Below are positions 26,801-38,800 of a stretch of 64,000 nucleotides of DNA, one piece after another. The DNA lies in assembly GCA_910589415.1 (NCBI GenBank), contig OU342634.1, positions 38,990,723 to 39,054,722 of the forward strand. Reading direction: 5' to 3'. Both the position numbers and the translations under genes were made by a program. Numbering within the stretch: the first letter of the stretch is position 1; each line of letters starts with the position of its first letter. The DNA is from Malachius bipustulatus (Eukaryota; Arthropoda; Insecta; Coleoptera; Melyridae). The notes under the pieces were generated by a model that saw nothing but the letters and a program-made list of their open reading frames with translations, searched no databases and was not told the DNA's origin.

Positions 26801-29800
26801 GCGAGAAACACTGTTTACGACCATTTCACGCATTCCTACTGAAGGATTCAGAGTTACGGATAAACTAGCGATGATTTGAGTCTAATTGGCAATTAAATTA
26901 CAGTTACTTTGAAATAATTATGAACGAATAACAGTCTAGTAACCGTGACTACGTATCACTATTCAATAAGAAAGTCGAATACTTCAAGATCTCGTATATT
27001 CGAGAAAAAGCCCTTGGATAATATTGGCTTTCTTATAGATACCGCGGCTGACTTGAATGAAGCGAAATCTAGAAGACCAATTATTATTATTATCGGCCAC
27101 TTTTGGGCCTGGCCTGGGAGTAGCTGGGACCATTCGTACATCGGCAAGATTGGCTTCCAAATGGTCCAACCAACAACCAACGTGTGTGAAGAAATCACAG
27201 GTTTGAAGTCACACGAACGTGGCGGCCAATTCACAGGTCCATTACGCGAAATTATGCGGTCATCGAATAGTTCCTGCAATAAACTGAGTGTCTCACGATG
27301 TGTGGCATATGGCGCCATCTTGTTGGAATTAAAGCTCTTGAACATTAGTGCCTTTTTCACTGTATCGTTCTGACCAGCGTCATCTTGTAAACGAAATACA
27401 GGCCAATGATTCCGAGAATGATTCCACCAGCACATAAACATAAAAGCGGTAAAAGTATACATTCAACCGTTACTTTTAGTGGATGTAACGGCACGGAGTT
27501 TCATCAATAAAGTCTTCTGGATTTTTTGCACTCCAAATTTGTCAATTTTGCTTTTTCGCGTAGCCATTCTGCCAAAAATCAGTCTCATCGTGTACAAAGT
27601 AGGTATATCAAGAACAAACGTTTCGGCTCATTCACCAAACGTATGATGGACATGATGCAGTTCTTTTGGAACATGTCATGAAAGATCTTTCCACAAAATC
27701 TTCCATAACATGGATGGACTCAGCTCCAATTACTTTACACGAAGGCGAATAAAAAAATATAAAAAAATTAATGTCAAGGCAACACTCTAAATTTAAGTAT
27801 CGAAAAAATAAAATGTCCACCAAAAAAAAAAGGAGAAAAAACACGTCTTTACTCGATTTAATCACTCGCAGTGTGGTAAACCGGTTCGATGCCATACATT
27901 CCTTAAAAATTCTGACCTACTACACTCCACCCACATAATGCAAGAGTTGGTTATGATTATATCTCCTAATTTCCGTTTTTTTTCAAATCAGACGTCTATG
28001 CAAATAATCGCAGACATGTAAATAGTTTTAAACTCACGTAAATGAAATACAATTTTAGAAAATCAGAGCAGAGGCACTCCGACATGCTCGTTATTAATTA
28101 ACACAAAATATGATTTCTTTTGTTGGTCCTTCAATCATAACATTCTCTCTTCGCTCTAATAGACACGTTTTACATTTCATTGTGTTATGTAAGATCCCGT
28201 TCACTTGACGCTGCTGATAATTACCACCTTTTTTCACCTTGAAAACTCTTTGTCTGGTCTCTAATGAGTCGTAGTTACGTCAGGAAACCACATGGCTGAA
28301 AAGTTGAAAATCTCAAAACCATTTTATGATGATTTTATTTTAAGACCAAACATATGGTGGAAGATTTGCGCATAAAACATTGTGGTATACAAAATACAAA
28401 AACAGGTAGGAATGTAGTTGATGATGAACTTGTGCATGTACAAAAAATTAAATTTTTATTATTGTTAATGTTTTTGTCAAAGTAGCCTCTGTGCGTGTGG
28501 CAAAGGTGTCTACTCTCACCTGACTTGTTTTTAGTTTTGTTACCTCATTTAGGTCATATTGAACTTGCTGTTCTAAAAAAAATAATTTTCCTTGCTTTAA
28601 TGAAAGGTCTCGAAATTTTGAAATTTACTGGTTTTTGGAGAAAGGTGGTCGGAGGGGTCATGTTTTATGTTGCAGCTGGATATGATGTTTTTTTCGCATA
28701 TGGTTCGGTATTCTTCCTAGGACAGTTATATTTTAGGTGTCCAGATAAATGGCAATATTTACAAACGATTCTTCGAGTCTCTGAATCGGTAGAACCAGAA
28801 GTGTATGCATGGGACTGACTATACATTTTCGAATATTACCGCGGCCATTATTGTCGCCAAAATCTTAGATATCGGGGCCAAAAATACATTTTACTGATCA
28901 AAACTGGAAAAAAGAAACATCTAAGTGCAGTAGGAAATGCGTAAAACTAAAGAGACAACGGAAATGTCAGAAATGTCATATTGTGTAGGTGCATTACATC
29001 AATTTCATTGAGATGGGACTAGAGATGGGAGAACCGAATTAGGTAGTAGCGGCAAATCTAAATTACTCGTTACTTTGAGATACCAATGTGCGAGAAAGAC
29101 TGTTTACGACCATTTGACGCATATTTACTAAAGGATTTAGAGTCGATGAAAAACCGATGATTGGAGACCAACAAGTGGCAGTAAAATTATAGTTACGTTG
29201 AAATAACCTATAACTAAATCACAGTTACAGCAAGTTACCGTGACAGCGTATTATCGACTCGCAACGATTCTGAAGAAATCGACTAGCACTGTAGAACGGT
29301 TCATATATCTCGTATTTTCGACGAATCGACAATATTTTATATTGTCACTGATAAAGGCCCTAAAACTGAATTAAACTATAAAGTGTAATACGTTCTTATT
29401 GTATTCAGAATGTCGTTATTAGCAAAGTTAGGACCGTATTGAAAAAATATTAATTGATTGTTGTGCTGATACGAAAAGGCAGATCGAATTATTGATCGCA
29501 ATGAAGAAGTGTTCCTATTTCCTCTCTACTGTTTACTGTCTACTTATGACTAAGAACGTCAAAAAACAATTAAATCAATCGATAAGATAAAAATTTGCTT
29601 TTTCCAAAATATCTCGAAAACCAAAAATCTGACCGTTTCTGAGATCCCCAAACTGGCCCTTCTTATCTTGCACACTGTATGAGGACGCCAGGGGGGCGCA
29701 ACTGTCGCAGAGCTTCCAGTTGTGTTTAGTACAAGTGGATGTAGTCATTCAGTGGATAAGTGAGGAATAATAGTGTGGAAAAGAACCGATTGTGGAAGAG

Positions 29801-32800
29801 ACAAATGAGAATTGAGACACAAGAAAAATGATTATTATTGAGAGATTATTATTAACATAGACTGTTAAGTTATTATAATATAAAATCATGTAAAGCTAAT
29901 TACGAGAATAACCAAGTGAAAGTCGTTACAATATAGGTATACACTGTTCTATAAATACTGTAACAGATCAATTAGGTACTATACCACTCATTGAAACATT
30001 TCCTTAGCGAAATTTACATCAGGGACTTGTTTTAAAATAAATAAGACAAGTTCGAATTTCGTACTAGCAGTTTTGCCAGATTTTACTTTCAAATGCATAG
30101 GTATTCTTTAATGGACCCGCAACTCTCATCTACAACAAAAAAAATAACATTTTTTAATTTGTTTAATTTCTGTTCATCCTAAAAGAAATTATTTGAGAAA
30201 TTTGTTTGAGAAATAAGATTTATTTGCCACTAGCAGATTACATTGTCCCTGGGCTGTATAAATATCCTAATTGTTACTTTATTCTGGCTCATATTCAAAT
30301 ATTCGTTCAAGTCAACGTTTGATGTATTAATAATTGTCTCATGTCGATTTATTTTACATACAATATTCATTACAATACAACGTTGACAAGCAATTTTTTT
30401 TAATAAAAAAAAAGTTCGATTCTCTTCTCGGTTATGCTAGCATTCACAAACCAAATAGTGGCATGTGAATGTGAATAAGGCTTCTTAGAAGTCGTAATTT
30501 CATTCTTCCACCTCGTTGAAAATCTATCAACATTTGTTTGTACTGAATTCCCAGGATCTGGTTCAGTTAAATAAATTTACCCTGAACGTTACGCCTACAA
30601 CGACGATAAATAAACATACAGAACATTCGAATTCCATAAGATATTAAGAAGTTTCATTGAACGACGATTACTCTCTAGTTAAGAAGTCCCCTCCTTCAAT
30701 TATTTCAGTGTCCAGTGGAATTCACCCTCAACGTTTCGTCTACAACTGCTATTATATCGTGGGACACAAAATTTTTCATCAACTATTACTGCCTTGAATA
30801 AAATGATGCTACCTCATTGAACTACTCCAATCAGTGATCTACAAATCAAAGAACAATAAATAAAAACATGAGTTACATTTATAATGAACTTTGTTAGAGA
30901 AAAGAAACTAACCTGGAACAGTAACATCTACTAAGTACGTGTGGTACTGGTACTGGTACTGGTACTACTGAGTTTATTACTGATGTTCCAAATTTACTTA
31001 TTTTACTATTCTACTATTAAATTTACTAATTCTTATGTAAAGTTGGTTGCATACAACGAACCTCGTCTTTAGTCAAGCAAGGGTAGTAATAATGCTATAC
31101 CATCCTATCCTTTTCCCCTTATCCCCTCTCTCTCTCTCTCGCATCCCCCTCGACAACGGAGAAGAAATTAGCTCTCTTCTTTTTCAACTCTCGCCACGAA
31201 AGGTCGGGCAACTCTACTCAAGACGGGCTTCTTTCTTCAACTCTCGCTCGTGTCGTGTCTCAACGAAAGAAAACTCTCTCTCGTGCTTCGCGAACATTTC
31301 AAAAATAAAGATAATTAACCGCTCTCTTCACCGATAATTAAAGCAAGTGAACTCAAGCAATCCAGTGCAAGAACACCAGAAGGACGACTTCAAACCACCC
31401 GCACCTATACACTCACCAGGTAATTTGCATTTCCTTTATTGCCTTTGCTTGTTATTTTCAATTCTAAAGAACAAAGAAACGGTTCATTAGATGGTCCTTC
31501 GAGCCGGATATCGGTTTGAAACATCGAAGATCTGGTTTTGTTGTATGCACCTAGCTTAATTGTTTAATTTAAATATCGGTAATTAAAATCTCAAATTTAT
31601 TTCAATCCTACTCATAATACTCGAGGTTACATCACGTCGTTTCAAGTGTGTCGTATCCGGAACTCGAAAAAACGATTCAAGTTTTTTCAATTAGTTATAC
31701 TTAAACATTTAAAATCGCGTTTTTTAGCAAATAAGAACTTCCGTTCTTCAAAATCTATTGTCTCCCTCGCAGCAAATTCTAAATCGAATAAGTAGTAACT
31801 ACATAATTTAAAGCTCGTTAGTAGGTAGGTCCCTACATTCCTGTTTATACCTACGTATTTAGGTATTCGTATTTCCTTTGTTGTTGGCGTAGGTAGGTGC
31901 CATAATATCGGCAGAAACAGATCTCATCAGCCAACACGTGCGTTGTTCAGGCTACTTTCTCGCTCGCCCATCTTATTATTATACCTAGGGCCTACCGGTT
32001 TAAGGGTGGGTATAACATTCTCGCACCACGTGCTCACTCAGAGACATATTTACGGATTTTATAATTTTAATAAATTCCTCTTTATGCTCGGATAATTATT
32101 ATTACTCTCTCTTTCTACGACGTTCCTTTGTTTATTAATTAATTTAATAAATTCTTACTCATCAAACTTATCTCTAAAGGTAATAAAATTCTTACTTGTC
32201 TGCTTGATATTTGTGGTTTAGCAGGTTCGTTTGTTATAATTACTACCTATATCTATATTACTCATTCTCATTGCCTCATCTAAATTAAGATGGCAAAAAT
32301 ACGCGAAGCTAAAGCGAAAAGAGACAGTTTAATTAATCAATTAACAGAAACCTTACACCTGGCAGAAACAGCAAGAGAACAATTATCGTTTCGTTCCCTG
32401 TTTACTCGACGTTATGAACGGGTTCAAGTCATTCATGAGCAATTTTCTGAAATTCAGGGTAGCTTGTTATCGCTTCTCTCTGCTCAAGTTGATGTCGATC
32501 TTAACGCAGAGGATGCAGTGCGCAAAAACTTTGATACCATGTATTTCACCATTGAGGATATATATCATACTCTTTTCCCTAACACTGGCAGCGCTCTTGC
32601 TGGTGCTCCCATTGTGAACAACAGTTTCTCTACCTCTGGCCCACATATTCGTTTGCCAAAAATACCTTTAAGAACCTTCGATGGTCATTTCTCTGATTGG
32701 GTTCCATTCATTCAGTGCTACGACAATGCGATCCATAACAATGACTCCTTGTCTGCAATTGACAAGTTTCAATATCTTTTAAGCTCATTACAAAAAGAAC

Positions 32801-35800
32801 CGTTGAACATCATCAAATCTCTAACCATGTCTGTGGAAAATTATCCCATAGCCTACAAAATGTTGACAGATCGTTATGAGAACAAGCGGAAGTTAGCATC
32901 ACATTACTGGACGGAGATTTACTCCTTATCTCAACTCCACTCTGAATCGGCAAAAGGTTTGCGAACTCTTCTCGACAAATTTAGGGAAAATCGTTGCGCT
33001 CTCAAGGCGTTGCAACTCTCAGATAACCTTGAAGACTTCATGTGGTTTCAGTTGCTTTTCGGAAAACTCGATCCAGAAACTCGTAAGTCATTCGAAGGCG
33101 AAATCAGGAACGAGAACACCGATATTCCTAAATTTTCTTCTTTGGAATCTTTCATTGACAGTCAGTGTCAAATTCTCGAATCTATCAACGATTCGTCTAA
33201 AACAACTAAAAGGTCGCAATCTCCTAAGCCTCAGTTCAAATCTAATTCGAACAGAATCTTTCCTCAACGCGGGAAATCTTTCCCAACAAACTCGTTCTCG
33301 GCTACCGTGATTAGAGGCTGTGGATTATGCTCAGCACAGCATAAAATCTACAATTGTCCCACATTGCTCCAAAAAACCCCACGGGATCGGTTTAATTTAA
33401 TTAAACAGCACAATCTGTGCGCAAACTGTCTTAGTTTCCATCCAAATGATCCCTGTTCCTCTAAAGGCTCTTGTCGCAGCTGTAAGTCCACTAGGCATCA
33501 CAGTCTGCTGCATTTCGACTCTCAATATTCTCAAAGTGCTCCTGGTAATCCACAAACTCAGGAAGCCAAGGCTTCTTCAGAACCTCTTCCTGGGCCCTCT
33601 TTTCAGTCTGCCTTGCATAGCAACGTAAATTCAAGCCAAACAGTTCTCCTAGCAACTGCTTTGATCGAAATCGAAGACAGTCATGGAACCTTCCAAACCA
33701 TGCGTTGCCTTCTAGACTCCGGAAGCCAGGCTCATTTTATCACTTCCAAGGGAGTTCAACGTCTGGGTTTGAAACGCACTCGCGCCAAATTGCCGATCCA
33801 AGGTCTTGGCTTAAACTCCACTGTCTCGGAAGGGACAGTCGATTGCACAATTCGCCCTCGTGGAAACTCACAATCCACTCTCTCTCTCAAGGCGGTTGTG
33901 TTACCAAAAATTTGTGCAGCTATGCCTCCTTGCAAAATTGACATCGCAAATTGGCAACATCTCACAAATTTAACTCTTGCTGATCCTCATTTCAATATTC
34001 CCTCAAACATTGATATTCTCATTGGAGCGGAATTATTCCCTCAAATCACGCTGAATGGTCAAATTCCGGGTACCCAAGGACAGGCCACAGCAATCAATTC
34101 TATTTTCGGTTGGATTTTAATGGGAAATGCATCCCCAATAATTCCAAACACTATAAGCTCGCTCTTCGTTTCATTCGAACAAACCTTAGACTCCACACTA
34201 CGGCAATTTTGGGCAGTGGAAGAGCCACCTCAGGCCAGTTCCGTGTCCCCAGAAGACGAGTTGTGTGAGAAAATCTATTCTTCCACTGTGAAGAGAGATG
34301 ACTCCGGACGATATACTGTGTCCTTGCCCTTTCAAGAAGCAAATCCCGAATTTCCCGGTTCAAGGGAAATTGCTCTTCATCGTTTTCATCTTTTGGAAAA
34401 GCGCTTGGCACGCAATCCCGAACTCCGATCTTCTTATGTTGAATTCCTAGAGGATTATAAACAACAAGGTCATATGATCCCGGTCGATAGCAGCACTTCT
34501 AAACACTGTTATTACCTACCGCATCATTGCGTCACACGCCCCGAAAAGACTACTACTAAACTCAGAGTGGTCTTCGACGGGTCGGCCAAGTCTTTTAACA
34601 AAAAATCGCTCAATGACACGCTTCTTGTGGGTCCCAAACTCATACAAGACCTTATGGTCATAATCTTGAAATTTCGCCTGCATCAAGTAGTGTTGATAGC
34701 AGACATTCGCCAGATGTATCGGCAGATACTCGTGGCACCTGAACATCGTGACTTCCAACGGATTCTTTGGCGAACCGATCCAAGTCAACCAGTCCAAGAT
34801 TTTCAATTAACCACAGTCCCCTTTGGGTTTTCTTGCTCTCCGTATCTAGCCATACGAACACTCCATCAATTAGCTGATGATGAACAGTCTCTCTATCCCA
34901 TCGCGGCTCCTGTGCTCAAGGAGGACATATATGTTGACGACGTGGTTACTGGTTGCGCTTCGTTTGAGCAGGCCGCCATCCTAAAGTCACAACTCATAGA
35001 TCTTTGCAAACGAGGAGGTTTTACGCTACATAAGTGGTGTAGTAACTATCCGGAGCTCGCTAAAGGTTCGGATTCGTGTAGCAATGACAACGCGTTTCAA
35101 TTTGATGCTGACCCAAACTCAACAATCAAGGTTTTGGGTTTGAAATGGCAGCCTTCAACCGATAGTTTTACCTACTCAGTCGAGCCATCTCGTCGCTCTT
35201 GCACCAAGCGAGTCATTCTCTCCGAACTCGCAAGGATTTTCGACCCTATGGGTTTCTTATCTCCTCTCTCCTTCTTTGCGAAGCATCTTATTCAACATCT
35301 GTGGTTTTTAAACTTGGAATGGGATGAAACACCACCTCCGAATGTCGTGGAGCGATGGGAACGTTACCAAGACCAGTTACCGTTGGTCTCACAAATAGAA
35401 ATATTTCGAAACCTTCATATCAATGATGGTGTTAGTTTCCAACTCCACGGATTTTCCGATGCCTCAGAAGCAGGTTACTCCGCGGTAGTGTACCTCAGAA
35501 CGGTAGATCAACAGGGAAATATTCACGTCAGTCTGATCCTTGCCAAGTCGAAGGTAGCCCCATTGAAAAAACGCACTCTTCCACAGCTCGAACTGTGCGG
35601 AGCTTATCTTCTAACCAAGCTAATTATTTCCGTCAAAACCACTTACTCCAAGCATCTGATCATTTCCGATGTCTACATGTGGACTGATTCCACAGTAGTA
35701 CTTTCGTGGTTGAGACAATCACCTCACCAATTGAAAACATTCGTTAGCAATCGCGTGAGCTTCATCCAAGAACACATTGCTCCTTCATCGTGGAGGCATG

Positions 35801-38800
35801 TTAAGTCCTCGTTGAATCCTGCCGATTGCGCATCAAGAGGCCTCCTACCTCAAGACCTTTTGAACAATAAACTCTGGTGGACAGGCCCCGAATATATTCA
35901 TTTAGATCGCCAGCTTTGGCCCTCTTTCTCTCTCTTGCCCACTTCGGTAGAAACAGAAACTCAAATTCAAGCCGAACAAAAGACAACTGTCTTGCTCGCT
36001 TCAATAGACGCTACTCTCAGTGCGTCATTGCTAAATAAATTTTCATCGCTGAAGAAAATTCAGTCAATAATCTCTTATGCATTCCGTTTCATCAACAACG
36101 CGAGGAAGCCTCATGAGAAACAAACAGGCGTTCTAACTCAAGGAGAAATGCATAAGGCTTTGATGTTTTTAGCAAAATCTGTTCAGGGTCAGATCTTTAA
36201 CTGCGAGATGGAATCTCTTCGTAAAGGAAAGGTAACCTCACAGCCCCTACGAAAATTAAACCCCTTCATCGATAGTGAGGGAGTTCTCAGGGTGGGCGGC
36301 CGTTTAACTCACTCCTCTTTGTCCTTTAATGCGAAGCACCCAGTCTTGCTTCCGAAAAGGCATCGCCTCACCCAGCTCATCATCGAACAGTTTCATAAGG
36401 ATCTGTTACATCCTGGCCCTCAAACTCTTCATTTTCTTCTCCGGCAGCAATTTTGGATTCTGTCGGCAAAATCGTCTATTCGCCATTATCTGTCACAATG
36501 CCATAAATGTTTTCGCACTAATCCCAAGGCGCTTACACCTCCCATGGGAGATCTTCCCGCAGCTCGAATCAATCAAGTTAAACCGTTTTCTCGTACCGGT
36601 GTTGATTTCGCAGGCCCCTATACCATCACAATGGGACGCCATCGAGGTGCTAAGTCAACCAAGGCCTACGTATGTGTGTTCGTTTGCTTCGCCACAAAGG
36701 CCATTCACGTCGAATTGGTATCTGATCTAACATCTGACGCCTTTCTAGCTGCGTTACGTCGCTTTGTCTCACGACGCGGTCAGTTAACGGATTTGTACAG
36801 TGATTGCGGCACGAACTTCGTTGGCGCCAACAAGCTACTCCGATCATATGCTCAAGGTGCATGTGATGCTCTTAACATAAAATGGCATTTCAACCCCCCT
36901 TCAGCACCCCACTTCGGCGGATTATGGGAGGCGGGGGTAAAATCTGTGAAAACTCACCTTACTCGAGTTATTGGCGAACAGATCCTCACGTACGAGGAGT
37001 TGTATACGTTTCTCGTTCAGATTGAGGCCATGCTCAACTCACGTCCGCTCTTCGACGTAAGTTCTAACCCCAATGATCTCTGCGCCCTCAGTCCTGGACA
37101 TTTTCTGACTCTAGCCCCCCTCACTTCGGTCCCTGATCAAGACCTAACCGACATTCGGCTCAATCGCCTCACTCGATGGCAACTAATTCAGCGGATGCAA
37201 CAGGACTTCTGGCATCGTTGGCACTCGGAATATCTCCACACTCTCCAGCAACGCGCAAAATGGTTTGAGCCTTGTAGGATTCTCAAACCCAACATGGTCG
37301 TTTTAGTCAAGGATGACCAAGCCAAACCCCTTCAGTGGTCGCTCGCGCGAGTTCTCGAAGTTCATTCGGGACGCGATGGCACCGCTCGTGTTGCCACAGT
37401 ACAAACGGCAAAGGGTATCGTTCAAAGGCCACTTGTAAAGTTGTGTCCTTTGCCACAGGCCGATTAAACTCTATATTGGTAAACTCTCTACTCATTATTC
37501 GGCGTAGTTAATAATGGTAGATCCTCTGTACATAATTATTACTCATTTTTCATGTTCATTTGGTATTTTAAGTTTCTAATTATTTGCTCTACCAAATTTC
37601 AAACTTGGGAATTTGGTACCCTCGTTCTTGCCCATGTAGGCAAGCTAATCGCTCTTAAATGTTTTCTCCTTGTGAAAATACTGTGTATTTTGGTGGGCGG
37701 AATGTTCCAAATTTACTTATTTTACTATTCTACTATTAAATTTACTAATTCTTATGTAAAGTTGGTTGCATACAACGAACCTCGTCTTTAGTCAAGCAAG
37801 GGTAGTAATAATGCTATACCATCCTATCCTTTTCCCCTTATCCCCTCTCTCTCTCTCTCGCATCCCCCTCGACAACGGAGAAGAAATTAGCTCTCTTCTT
37901 TTTCAACTCTCGCCACGAAAGGTCGGGCAACTCTACTCAAGACGGGCTTCTTTCTTCAACTCTCGCTCGTGTCGTGTCTCAACGAAAGAAAACTCTCTCT
38001 CGTGCTTCGCGAACATTTCAAAAATAAAGATAATTAACCGCTCTCTTCACCGATAATTAAAGCAAGTGAACTCAAGCAATCCAGTGCAAGAACACCAGAA
38101 GGACGACTTCAAACCACCCGCACCTATACACTCACCAGGTAATTTGCATTTCCTTTATTGCCTTTGCTTGTTATTTTCAATTCTAAAGAACAAAGAAACG
38201 GTTCAACTGATTTGGTATCTTTTGTGAGTTAACATAATCAGAGAGGTTTTGCAAAAATGCTTCCTCATTATTATGCAAGTTATTTATTAAAAGCCATTGG
38301 GAACCTGTCTTCGGAGTCGATCATTAGCAAGTATGGAATGTTTGTGTACGGTAGGGATGAATCTTCTTTCTATGAATTCTTCTACATGCATGAGGGTGTT
38401 CTTCAATTACTTGTTAAACAGCTTCAACATGTTCATGAGTTTTTATTCTGCCACTGCCTTTTTTACGGTCTACACTTCCCGTTTCTCTGAATTAATTCAC
38501 TAAACGCTAACGCTGCAAAGTTCTATGAAGCCGATCAAAATCAACTGCACTTTCTGGGAACTCTTCTTGAAATTCTTGATAGGAATCATGGTTGGAATAA
38601 GTCCATTTGCTGGAACGTTTCTCCTGGAACGTATCTCCCTTCCAAAGCAAGACTTGACGAAATATTTATTGGATCACACGATACATACATCTCATTTTGA
38701 GAGTAATTATTATTAAACTTTAAAAAAAATAAGCCATTTTAATCACAACAAAAAAAAATGGTCACCGTACATAAGTAGGTACATAATGGGTTAATTATTA

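Larger units (their letters stand above)
30984..38205 (+). mobile_element. Intact BEL/Pao LTR retrotransposon (7222 bp)
   Basis: Two 503-bp LTRs (TG...CA ends) enclose a 6216-bp interior with one uninterrupted gag-pol frame. The 5-bp direct repeat ACTGA (30979-30983 and 38206-38210) is the usual BEL/Pao target duplication size. A primer-binding site and a purine-rich tract sit at the expected places. No envelope-like frame is present; only about 235 bp separate the pol stop from the 3' LTR. The element is antisense to the host flippase gene. Read by eye the LTRs show no difference, implying recent insertion. Confidence 0.97.

Noticed and set aside
28495..28818. 107-codon plus-strand frame
   Set aside because: Hydrophobic but with no family features; length is within chance for this composition.
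31047..31337. 96-codon frame repeated in both LTRs (also 37766-38056)
   Set aside because: It lies wholly within the LTR and is duplicated only because the LTRs are; no protein family recognised.
34151..36862. Minus-strand frames inside the BEL/Pao pol region
   Set aside because: Shadows of the intact 1725-codon plus-strand frame.
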